The notes below the pieces were generated by a model. That model saw nothing but the letters and a program-made list of their open reading frames with translations, was not told the origin of the DNA and did no database searches. Below, piece after piece: positions 54,484-64,000 of a DNA stretch of 64,000 bases (positions within the stretch are counted from its first letter, which is position 1; each line of letters begins with the position of its first letter). The DNA is taken from positions 72,288,438-72,352,437 of the forward strand of contig CM072513.1 in the NCBI GenBank assembly GCA_036898135.1, read 5' to 3'. The translations under genes and the position numbers were made by a program. Source of the DNA: Oncomelania hupensis (lineage: Eukaryota; Mollusca; Gastropoda; Littorinimorpha; Pomatiopsidae).

Positions 54484-54844
54484 AATTTATGCCATGGGGA
54501 TTTCGCTCTCGTATTTGTACTGCTATCATTTTGACAAGAAGAAGAAGAACAAAAAGAAGAAGAAGAGCAAAAAGAAGAACAAGAACGAAAAGAAGAAGAA
54601 GAACAAGAAAGAATGAGTACAGAGGGTGAGTGAATAAGGAAGAGAGAAAATAAAGATTTACCGTTTGGGTTGTAAATGAAACTGTGTATTTGCGTCACGG
54701 CAGTCCAACATCAGATATAGGCCATTCTTTCCTTTTATTCTTCCATGTTGACATCTAGCCTTGGATATAGGTCAGACTCACCGCGGTATTTCCATAACTG
54801 GTTGATATGATGATGATAGGTCACATTCACTGATGGGTAAGCGA

Positions 54845-54852
54845 TGATGATG

Positions 54853-54884
<32 letters not shown>

Positions 54885-54905
54885 GATAATGATTATGGTG
54901 GTGGG

Positions 54906-54993
<88 letters not shown>
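54845..54993. repeat. (GAT)n microsatellite
   Basis: Two long GAT blocks, 54847-54890 and 54907-54993, directly before a SINE head. Confidence 0.95.
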
Positions 54994-54997
<4 letters not shown>

Positions 54998-55345
54998 TGG
55001 CCTAGTAGCTCAGTTGACAGTGAGTTGGTGTCTTATGCCGAAGGTCGCGGGTTCGAAAACGAGACATATGTACTAGACTTTGAGGTCACCGACTGGTTTC
55101 TCCGGGTACTCCTGCTTCCTTCCTCCTTTCAATAATTATTGGATGCAGCCTGTCTTAAAAGTTTACAATGAAATTTGATTTCCTTTCCGTTCTCTAATAA
55201 CGACTTGCCTCTACATCACAAGTTTGAGTGATCAATGTGTTTGCTGCATGTAGGAATGCCTGTAACATGTGAGCTTGTATGTTGGTTACTGGTCGCCGCG
55301 CTTTGAGTCTGATTTAGGAATAAAGCGCCTAAAGCATCCGGTATT
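54994..55345 (+). mobile_element. SINE-2, complete-looking copy
   Basis: The tRNA-like head at 54996-55065 has TGGCCTAGTAGCTCAGTTG and CGCGGGTTCGAAA. It is followed by the CTCCGGGTACTCCTGCTTCC core and ends GCGCCTAAAGCATCCGGTAT. Same family and order as 21590-21985. Confidence 0.8.
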
Positions 55346-55384
55346 ATGATGATGTTGATGACGACGACGGCGACGGTGATGATG

Positions 55385-55970
55385 ATGATGATTCAATTCA
55401 ATTCAATTCAAACAACTTTATTTATCCAGATTTGGCAATTACAATGGGGGTATGAGTGCTCTCTAATTGTAAAAAAAAAATCACAACAATATCTGATATA
55501 CATGAGGATGTCTACAAACAATAACAACTTGCACAAAACAACTTGCACAAAACACAGCGGCAGCCCCCCGACACCATCCGCACATACACACTGCCCATGC
55601 ACACACATACATCCAGTTCATAGACATTTACTCAACACAGGCATACATCACCAGCAGCACTCACCCCAGACACAGGCATACAAATAACAAGGTAGAAGAT
55701 TCATTAAAGGAAAAAGCAGCCAAGATTAGTTATTATCAGGCTAATTGTTTTTACTTTTAGTTTTATGTATTAATTGTTCTTACTCTTGTTCATCAACTGT
55801 ATTGCATGAGGCACAAACGATTTTAAATACCGATTGGTTTTGCACTGTGGCATTTTAAACCTCCTCCCAGATTGCATCAAAACAAATTCCTCAGCTAGCG
55901 CATGATGATGAACTCCATTTCCTTCAATCAAACGTTGCGTTCCACAGTTTATAAACTAATGACTGCGTGA
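55385..55970 (-). mobile_element. 3' end of a Jockey-superfamily LINE
   Basis: On the minus strand 55941-55775 encodes GTQRLIEGNGVHHHALAEEF and SGRRFKMPQCKTNRYLKSFV, the C-terminal signature of Rex1/CR1-type LINEs. A 3' UTR follows to GATAAATAAAGTTGTTTGAA and a (TTGAA)n tail at 55392-55411. Only the end of the protein remains. Confidence 0.72.
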
Positions 55971-56114
55971 AGAGTAGAAGGAGATATAGGAAACGAACGA
56001 TAGCTCAAAGAAAAAAGAATCAAGAGAAAAAAAGAAAAGAAAATAAAGAAAGACAGAAGGAAAGAAAAAAAGATAGAAAGAAAGAAAGAAACTATTTGTT
56101 ATTATAGTATAGCA
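55971..56114. repeat. GAAA-rich low complexity
   Basis: Purine-rich tract with AAAG and GAAA units. Confidence 0.7.
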
Positions 56115-56430
56115 ATTTCTTCTTGGCATCCTTCGGACAAGAGTATAAACCGAGGACTAGTATGTGCACGCGCGCATCCCATAGCACGGCCGTAGAAGAT
56201 CCTGAAGCGCCTGTCCTTGACGGGTGGAGAGTCAGTTACATACGATACACCTCGCAAGCACTCGGTCCCTCCTCTCGCACGCCCTTGTCATTCAGGCATT
56301 GTTAGTGAGTTGTGTGGGTCGTTAAACCATGCCCCTAAGGCGACAACTTGGCGCCTCGAGCACCTGGAGTTGGATTTTGTATCGATCAGCGTCTTGCGCA
56401 GCGCTTGAGGCGAGATACAAGATCATTTAT
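56115..56430 (+). mobile_element. SINE-1 copy, head missing
   Basis: CATCCTTCGGACAAGAGTAT, CTTGACGGGTGGAGAGT, GGCGACAACTTGGCGCCTCG and GCAGCGCTTGAGGCGAGATA follow the SINE-1 body to its 3' end. Confidence 0.75.
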
Positions 56431-56721
56431 TTGTCCATAGTTTTACACACAGAAATGTGACACGTGCAATTTTAACTTTATGAATGATTACTTCATATGT
56501 TTGTAGTAGCCTACGTCGTGTAAGCACTGACAGAGAGGTTTGGACGTTTAGTCTGTTTTGGTTTACGCGTTGGTCTTTTAAAGGGTGCTCAAAAAATACA
56601 CCTAAGTCCCTGTTGAAAATGTATTGGCTTGTAAGTTCTGACGAAGCTTTTTAGCGAACTTTAATTTGGTGTGTTTTACCTCCTTCAAACTTTAAACTTG
56701 TCTTTGTACTAAATTGGGAAT

Positions 56722-57165
56722 TTATGAATGAGCCTGTAAAGCACACTTATAATAAACCATAACTATAATGAGCCTGTAAAGCACAATTATAATAATACAT
56801 AACTATAATGAGCCTGTAAAGCACAATTATAATAATACATAACTATAATGAGCCTGTAAAGCACAATTATAATAATACGTAACTATAATGAGCCTGTAAA
56901 GCACAATTATAATAATACATAACTATAATGAGCCTGTAAAGCACAAATATAATAATACATACCTATAATGAGCCTGTAAAGCACAATTATAATAATACAT
57001 GACTATAATGAGCCTGTAAAGCACAATTATAATAATACATGACTATAATGAACCTGTAAAGCACAATTATAATAATACATAACTATATGAGCCTGTAAAG
57101 CACAATTATAATAATACATAACTATAATGAACCTGTAAAGCACAATTATAATAACACATAATGAT
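56722..57165. repeat. 40-bp minisatellite, about 11 copies
   Basis: Unit of 40 bp containing AATGAGCCTGTAAAGCACAA and TTATAATAATACATAACTAT. Phase is kept exactly over most copies, with one 1-bp deletion near 57087. Confidence 0.95.
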
Positions 57166-57770
57166 AATGATTGAGCCACCCTCATACAATAGTGTTTTCC
57201 AGATTGAAACTTTCTATCCGCTGTAGTCTGTCTGTATTGCTGTCTCTTCTGTTGGTGTCAATGGCCGTCGTTGCTGTGGAGTAGTGATGGGGATTGTGAC
57301 GTAAAACGTGAGACTTGAGTCAACTGAAATCCCCGTATCTCTTATCGTGCTCTCCTACCCCCACTCCTTCCCTTACCCCCCCTCCCCCCCTTCCGCTTCT
57401 TCCTCTGCAGTTGATTGATTAAATGGGTCTCACACGCCGTAATTATAATTTTTATCACACGGTAATAGTTCTAAAACATGCACGATGCGGGATCGTTATG
57501 CTTTATAATTATGATGTAGTTCTACGATATACTACGTCATGTATTTATAATGTCCGCAATGAGTTTCAGTTTATCAACCGCACAGTGCCTTATAAATGCC
57601 CTAAACGTTTTAGCGAAATAATATACTATGCATCGAGAATCGTTTAAAAGGCCTCAGGTCGAAGCCCGTGCTAATTAGTCCTATAATTACATTCACGATG
57701 CAGGATATCTCGGGAACAACATACTTTATATAATGCAGCTCTATGGCATAATACGTAAAAGGTAAAGGTA
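57166..57770. other. Unassigned sequence
   Basis: No gene or element recognised. Confidence 0.5.
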
Positions 57771-58065
57771 CAGGTAAAGGTAGTCCCCATAGCCTTGTGG
57801 CCGTAGGGAAGCGTGATGTTGGAAATCACACTTATCTTGGGCCAGCGTAATGAGGGTGATGCCCATCTCTCTCCCTCGCTGCTTTACCTTCCCCACCCTT
57901 AAGAGAGTAGGTACTCAGTCACAGTTGAGTCAACTGGGGGCGTTGTTATTTGTCGCTTAACGTTTTGCGGTCACCTATCCAAGTGCTAACCGCACTGGAC
58001 GGTGCTTAACTTGCGACACAGTAGCGAGTGCTCCAACCACTGCGCTATCCGACACCCCCCATAAT
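57771..58065 (-). mobile_element. SINE with tRNA-like head and 5S-rRNA-like segment
   Basis: On the minus strand the head at 58060-58015 reads GTCGGATAGCGCAGTGGTTG (A-box-like). The segment at 58014-57967 closely resembles the internal promoter of 5S rRNA: AAGTTAAGCACCGTC (A box), GGTTAGCACTTGGAT (intermediate element) and AGGTGACCGC (C box), in the right order and spacing. The 3' part ends in AAGGCTATGGGGACTACC and a CTTTACCTGTAC-type tail. These are RNA polymerase III promoter parts. Confidence 0.7.
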
Positions 58066-59479
58066 ACGTCAGGTGTAGGCTATATATAATGTACTAGTCG
58101 TCAATGAGTAGACTATATCAACCGTACATTGCCTTGTAAATCATGCTAACTAAAATTATGTATCGAGAATCCTTTAAGATAGTGTGTGTAATCTCCTTCA
58201 ACATTTGTGTTTGTCTTCCTGATTTTACCAGTGGCATTCTTGGTCTGATTATTATTAATGGTAGTCGACATGTATTCATATGTAGATTGAACGGTGTTAC
58301 ACTTCATGTCACGTAATTATTTAAAGCCCGCTGAACTAGGAAACTCCAGGTTTTAATTTCCAATAACGTTAAGTAACACGGAAAGACGTAATACACATTA
58401 CCACGACACTGTGTCGTGAGTTAAGTCCTCATAGCTAAGAACAAGGGTTTTGCTGTGTTGCAGTCCATATAGGATTGCACAATTATCACAGCAGTTTGGA
58501 AAAGTGTTAATTAAGAGACGCCATGGTAGACTATAGGAGCTTAGTTTACGAAAAGAGCTTACTTTGGACTGCTTGGTCCTTGATTTAAAAACTGCTTGGT
58601 CCTTGCTGTGGTCCTCCTGTCCTCCATTTTAGGGCGAAGTAAAAGTATTCCAGTGATAAGACACAAGACATAAAACAACAGAACCATATGCAGTTTATGA
58701 ATCCATTGTTCTCTCCATACATGATGTGCCCTCCTTACTACCCTACCTCCTTTCCATTTCCGCACTCTATGATGCGTTGACAACAATAGGTTATACAAGT
58801 AATAACATACACCAAAGAAATAACTATAGCGCTTCAACTTGTGGTCCAGACTCGGCTCTTTGCAGTACGCTGGACCTTGTAAGCAATGAATAACTAACTA
58901 ACTTCAACTTGTATGTGTGTGTGGGGGGGGGGTGTGTGTGTGTGTGTGTGATCGAAAACGAGAAAGGAACCGAGTGAGTCATAACATTTTAAATGTAGCA
59001 TGACAGTGGGCTGAAATCTGGACTTTATAATACGTATTTATAATGTACTGCAGTGATTTCATACTGCTCTTACAGGTGTTGTCACACAAGGACACTGCTA
59101 ATCTCTCCTAACATCTACTTAGTGACTTGCTTCAAAGACTTGAGTATTGATAGAACAGTATTTAACGTCTTATGGTATTGAGCATATCGTGTAAGCGTAT
59201 TGTGATTTGACATTCCTGTCTACTGAATCCTATTGTTGATAATTTTATTTGTTGATATCAATTCCCATGTAACGATATATAATGATAGTGTATTGTAACT
59301 ATTCCGGTTCTCTCGCACGTATCCCTCCTCTCTCCCAACTACTGTTTTTTTCTTTTTTCCCCTTTAATTTTTTTAAAAATTCTTCTACAAAACCTCTTTC
59401 CCCAAACTCTGCCGACCTTCCTCCATTGAGTTACCTCTAGATATAATAAATATCGTTTACAACATGGCCTTCCAAAGAT
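58066..59479. other. Unassigned sequence
   Basis: G-rich/GT tract at 58915-58950. No coding frame, RNA gene or element is recognised. Confidence 0.5.
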
Positions 59480-59569
59480 GGTTTTGGAATTGGCCATTTT
59501 ATGTATGTCACGCAATCAACAAAACGCATGAAATAACATCAATTTTAAACAACCGTAAAACACCATTTC

Positions 59570-60130
59570 ATATAGTTGGCTTTTCTGTATCCTGGTTTTG
59601 CAGTAAGACTGTTGATTCTCAAATGGCGGTACCAGGTTCATAATAATTTAATAATACGTCATAGAACAAACGATCAAGAAACTGGTTTGTTAATATACAT
59701 TACTGAAACACTTAATTTGAAGCGTCTGTATCACCTTGAGCAGAATCATGTTGAGTCTATTTGGCTTGAAATAAATATAAAACATTCAGCCCTAGTAATC
59801 GTTGGATTCTTATACAGACGATGTACGTGTAGATGGATTAATAACTTCACTTCTATGATCGATGCTCTATTATTAGATTCTAAATATTTCTTCATTTTAG
59901 GGGATTTTAATATTGACTTCTTTAAACCTAATGCACACTGAATTGAGACTATTAAACTTTGCAACATTGAACAACTAGTATCAGAACCAACCAGAGTAGT
60001 TGGGATTTCTAGCACACTCATTGATCACATATATACAAATAACAAGACACGTGTAGAAGTTTATGTGCCAATGTTTGCTTGCAGTGATCATTATCCTGTT
60101 TGTTTAACGTGCCTGGAAAAAGAAAAGAGC
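59570..60130 (+). pseudogene. LINE endonuclease domain
   Basis: Contains LLIYITETLNLKRLYHLEQN, VESIWLEINIKHSALVIVGF and the catalytic block FFILGDFNIDFF. After a TGA near 59939 come STLIDHIYTNN and CSDHYPVCLT, which carries the terminal Asp-His pair. The order matches apurinic-type LINE endonucleases. Confidence 0.82.
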
Positions 60131-61150
60131 TAAAATACCAAAACCAGGACATAAAACAATAACATGCAGATCTTTTTCCAAATGTAATGAAGATGATTTT
60201 CTCTTTGACCTCAGCAACAGCGCTCTCTCAAATGTTTATAATTTTACTGACTCTGATGACGCATTATCCTACTGGTATGGCACATTTATGAATATATACA
60301 ATAAGCATGTTACGACACATACCAAAAGACGTAAGTACTATTCTAAACCGCCATGGTTAGAGGCGCGCGACGCAGAACTGGAAAAAGCCATTAATTTTAG
60401 AGATTAATTAAAGAAACGTGGTAAAGAAGATGAATTTAAAAAAACAGAGAAATGCAGTAACTTCTCTCAAGAGGAAAAAGATTTAAACATTCACTAAAAA
60501 TTTAATATCGTCAAAAACAGTTCTAAAACTATTTAAAAAGCAATTAATCACTTGACAAGCAAATCAAGTATATCAACGGTAATTAAATATATTTCTCCTG
60601 ATACTCTGAATTTACATTTTGTTAAAAAGTCTGATCTAGAGAAATTAGCAAACTTTTGTCATTCAAATAATATTACAAACAAGCTAGACATTCCTTATTT
60701 GTCTACAGAATTTATACATGAAAATCAATCTGGTTTCAGAGTTAAACATTCTTGTCACACAGCTCTTACATCTATGATAGAATGGCTAAATAATATTAAT
60801 AAGGGAACATTTTCTGCAACATTATTTGTTGACTTCGCAAAAGCTTTCGATGTAATAGTCCATGACCTTCTTCGTTCAATAAATTAAAGTCCCCAGACAC
60901 CTGAGCATATAGGGGAATGGCCTTCTTTTACGTAAACTACAATTATATGGCATTCATTCTAAATCATATGAAATTTTTACAATCGTTTAATTCTGACAGA
61001 GAACAGTGTGTTTATATAAATAACCAAACGTCACAATTTGAAATTGTTACAGCAAGGCTCTATTTTAGGACCTTTGTTGTTTTATATCTACATAAATGAT
61101 CTACCCCTTCATATCTCTACTTCTTGTGAACACTACATTACACTCTCAAA
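60130..61150 (+). pseudogene. LINE linker and reverse transcriptase, N-terminal half
   Basis: SYWYGTFMNIYNKHVTTHTK and KYYSKPPWLEARDAELEKAI belong to the linker. HENQSGFRVKHSCHTAL and ATLFVDFAKAFDVIVHDLL hold the RT motif with the first catalytic Asp. GSILGPLLFYIYINDLP follows near 61055-61110. The FADD box region is lost between here and 61200. Confidence 0.8.
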
Positions 61151-61348
61151 ATACAGACGTGAATATTCCATCCCCCTTATTACGATAAGGGGCTAGTGAA
61201 CCGCATGCAAGGATTGAATCCAACCACATGGCCCTCAATTCAGACAAATAAATAAATGCTAAATACAACAAGACATGAAAGACAAAATTTATCTACAAAA
61301 CCTCCTTCACTAAAAATTTGCAATAAAATAATTGATGAAGTAGAATGT

Positions 61349-61683
61349 ACGAAGTCCGGCAGACCATCACACAAGTCATTGAAAAACACGATGACCTGCT
61401 CCCAGTGGTGAAAAAACTGAAACTCCGATGGTATGGCCACGTCACCAGATCATCAGGTCTTGCAAAGACCATCCTGCAAGGTACAGTGCAAGGAGGTAGA
61501 AGAAGAAGGATACAGAAAAAGAGGTGGGAGGACAACATTCGAGAATGGACTGGTTTGACACTGAGCGACACCATCAGGATTGCTGAGGACAAGGAAAGAT
61601 GGAGTACGCTGGTTAAAAGATAATCTGTGGTGCCCCTACGACCTTCGAGTTACGGGATAGGATAGGATAGGAGGATATGGGAC
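61349..61683 (+). mobile_element. RTE-like 3' fragment inserted in the LINE
   Basis: Encodes EVRQTITQVIEKHDDLLPVV and RWYGHVTRSSGLAKTI in one frame and ends in a GGATA-type tail. AATGT flanks it at 61344-61348 and 61684-61688. The host LINE frame resumes directly after. Confidence 0.88.
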
Positions 61684-62280
61684 AATGTCATAAACTTCTT
61701 GGTGTAACTTAAGACAATAATTTTTCCTGGATGAAACATTTTAAATGTTAGTAAAACTATTTCTGAAAGGACTAATAAATTATCATGGATTAAACATCTA
61801 TTAAATTTACCTTCTCGTAAACTGTTTTATTCCTGTCATATTCAGCCATTTATTTATGATTCCTCTAATACTTGGCTGCTAGTGGCAATGCAATAAAGCT
61901 TTTACTTCGAATTCACCCACGTGCAATTAAACAAGTTACTCGTAAACAAAATATCTCTCCGGATGACTATAAACGGATCAATAGTCTTTCTCTTGCCGAC
62001 AGACTAAACTTTAATAAAAGGGTTTTGATGCACAAGATTCTTTCTGGCAATGCACCTTCTTATCTTTCTTCTCTTTTTTTAAAAAAAGGACAACATAAAC
62101 CTGCCAGATCGTCTACAAATTGAAATGTTCCAGAATTGATCTCTTCAAAAATAGTCTTGATTATTCCGATTCCACTTTGTTGAATAACCTGCCTGAAGAC
62201 CTCCGCAGTCCAGCATCTAAATTTACATCATTTAGAACACAACTCTTAAAACACATTAAAAAATTAAATGAACATTAATT
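61684..62280 (+). pseudogene. LINE post-RT region
   Basis: HKLLGVT near 61687 continues the host LINE after the insertion. ADRLNFNKRVLMHKILSGNA and PSYLSSLFLKKGQH near 62000-62095 are typical C-terminal segments. Frame breaks are frequent. Confidence 0.78.
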
Positions 62281-62478
62281 GGTGTTAATGAACGATAATT
62301 TTTTTTAAAATGATATTATCTAATAATTACCTTGTTTATTTGTTTTATTATGTTAATGTTATAACATTAATCTGTTGTACTTAATAGTTATTGTTATAAG
62401 CCCCCAAGGGCAAGATGTAAAAAAATGCACCCAGCGCTTACTCTTTTACCCTTGCACAATTAAAAAAAAGTATTATCT

Positions 62479-62479
<1 letters not shown>

Positions 62480-62531
<52 letters not shown>

Positions 62532-62612
62532 GTCTGTCTGTCTGTTTGTGTCAGGACTGTCTGTCTCTTTCCCTCTCTCTGTCTCTCTCCCTCTGTATCT
62601 TTCTCTTGCCTT
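62480..62612. repeat. (CT)n with CTGT interruptions
   Basis: CT run 62482-62527 followed by imperfect CT/TGTC sequence. Confidence 0.95.
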
Positions 62613-62910
62613 AGGACAATCCGATGAATAGCTCAATTCCAATTATTCCTCAGAAGAAAGTTGCCATGAACTTTGCCATACTTATGCAATCGTTGACTAT
62701 GTACTTTTAGACAAAGATAAATCGATTCACCGCCTCCCGACCTGACACTCATCCCTCCTCTTGTTCTGTCCCTCCCCCCTTCTTTAGGGCGGGGTCGCAC
62801 AAAGCCTGAAACAAAGGGCTAATTGCAAAAATAAGCATAATGTAAGCTTAAAACTAGCATTCTTGTAACATGTAACTGTAATAAAAGTTTAAAATCTAAA
62901 GTCTCAATTC

Positions 62911-62915
<5 letters not shown>

Positions 62916-62981
<66 letters not shown>

Positions 62982-63058
62982 CTCCTCTCTTTCTCTCTCT
63001 CTCTGATTTATCTCTTCTTATTATTCTTATTTCTCTCTCTCTCTCTCTCTATTATTAT
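62916..63058. repeat. (CT)n, imperfect
   Basis: Long CT run, interrupted by TTATT stretches near 63015-63030. (ATT)n follows at 63049-63075. Confidence 0.95.
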
Positions 63059-63119
63059 TATATTATTATTATTACGGTATATTGCCAAATTATCATTATT
63101 ATTATGTTATTTTGAGGAT

Positions 63120-63246
63120 TGAACCTAAAGTTAAAGGTTAATTATTATTATGTTAATTTCTTAAGAGACAGATTGGAAGATTAGACTGTATCATTAGTCT
63201 AAAATCGTTATCCCTAATAAAAAGGTTTCAAGTAAAATAGTTTCAA

Positions 63247-63317
<71 letters not shown>

Positions 63318-63353
63318 ACTCTCTCTGTCTCTCACTCTCTCTCTCATTCTCTG

Positions 63354-63400
<47 letters not shown>
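63120..63400. repeat. CT-tailed repeat, copy 3
   Basis: AAGAGACAGATTGGAAGATT, ATTAGTCTAAAATCGTTATC and ATAGTTTCAAGTTTCTCT match copy 2 (49590-49860) in order. A long CT tract follows at 63248-63400. Confidence 0.75.
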
Positions 63401-63401
<1 letters not shown>

Positions 63402-63693
63402 CAGCAACCACGGTAGCCACTCACTGCCAAACTCAGTACTCTCTTACCACTGAACCAATTTTGACACGAGGATTGAACCCCCGAGCCTTAGAACACGACA
63501 TCTGCACTCTATAACTAATGACCTTGTAGCCTACTGCCCAGATATAACATAGCGAACTTTCAATTATGCGCTCGTCCAAACTGGCCGGCCTTGTTTCTTT
63601 TTCTCTGGAATAGTGGACCATTCCTTGTGTACTCGGCTTTCAAACCACCTATCTAGGCTGCAGCTCTCAGTGTGTACGAGTGTATATGTATAT

Positions 63694-63728
<35 letters not shown>

Positions 63729-64000
63729 TGTGCGTGGGTGTGTGTGTGTCTGTATGTGTTTTCGCTCTGGAACAATGGAATCAATTCATTCTTCCTGGTG
63801 AAGAAGCGGGTTAATATTGTGATGTCCATGAAAGCGAAAGTAAAACGATTGTATTTCCGGTTTTTGTCTTACGAGATTTCAGTATTTATGCTTTTACCCA
63901 GCATGCTTTAAAAACAACAACTTTGTAACGGACGCTCTCATATTCTGCTCATCAGCCAGAATACACCTCAGAACCATCAGCCCACGAGTTGTGTTATTTG
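63401..64000. other. Unassigned sequence
   Basis: Apart from the GA tract no gene, RNA or element boundary is recognised up to the window end. Confidence 0.5.
63697..63728. repeat. (GA)n microsatellite
   Basis: GA run followed by a short GT run. Confidence 0.95.

Larger units (their letters stand above)
59480..62280 (+). mobile_element. Decayed CR1/L2-like LINE split by an RTE-like fragment
   Basis: Endonuclease at about 59570-60130, linker and RT at 60130-61150, then post-RT region at 61200-62270, with an RTE-like insertion at 61349-61683. Many stops and frame changes. The 3' end is AT-rich without a clear tail. Confidence 0.8.

Noticed and set aside
56722..57165. CRISPR-like array
   Set aside because: The whole 40-bp unit repeats with no variable spacers, and the context is eukaryotic. 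It is a minisatellite.
63440..63500. tRNA-like sequence with GGATTGAACCCCC
   Set aside because: The A-box-like and B-box-like parts occur in the wrong order for a tRNA on either strand.

Overview
This window is eukaryotic, almost certainly from an invertebrate animal. It is dominated by transposable elements and microsatellites, and I recognise no host gene. Non-LTR retrotransposons of several clades (RTE-like, CR1/L2-like, Rex1-like, L1-like), a Penelope-like element, a Tc1-type transposon, tRNA-derived SINEs, a Ty3/gypsy element, and long (ATT)n, (GAT)n, (CT)n and (CA)n tracts fit a marine invertebrate. A mollusc is my first guess, but the sequence alone does not prove it.

Layout. 1-6.4 kb: a full-length but frameshifted RTE-like element (433-3730, minus strand) with 8-bp target duplications, a 70-bp palindromic tandem repeat, a perfect 34-bp inverted repeat (4879-4991), and a solo LTR (5870-6394). 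6.5-17 kb: an older RTE-like fragment split by later insertions. The largest contains a nearly intact 8.07-kb LTR retrotransposon (7322-15391) in which integrase lies upstream of reverse transcriptase, the Gmr1 arrangement. The other is a 5'-truncated Rex1-like LINE. 17-25 kb: mostly microsatellite and unrecognised sequence, with SINEs and a 24-bp minisatellite split by a SINE. 25.6-27.4 kb: a decayed Penelope-like element.

28-35.2 kb holds the clearest nests. A CR1/L2-like LINE (29.65-32.67 kb) carries a short retroposon (here called RS1), and RS1 carries an intact Tc1 transposon (30278-31896). A second RS1 copy at 37.0-37.6 kb keeps the empty Tc1 site. At 33.2-35.2 kb an old LTR is split by another CR1/L2-like LINE, which is itself split by a solo LTR of the same family as the outer LTR.

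36-64 kb: more SINE, LINE and RS1 copies, an interstitial telomere-type array (40.5 kb), an L1-like LINE split by a SINE (41.65-43.7 kb), several RTE-like 3' fragments with exact target duplications, 35-bp and 40-bp minisatellites, a SINE with tRNA-like and 5S-rRNA-like promoter parts (57.8-58.06 kb), and a decayed LINE (59.5-62.3 kb) split by an RTE-like fragment.

The coding capacity is element-encoded. Only the Tc1 transposase and the gag and RT-RNase H frames of the Gmr1-like element look close to functional. The nesting, target duplications and one empty site give a relative order of insertion, so the window reads as layers of retroposition rather than as a gene region.
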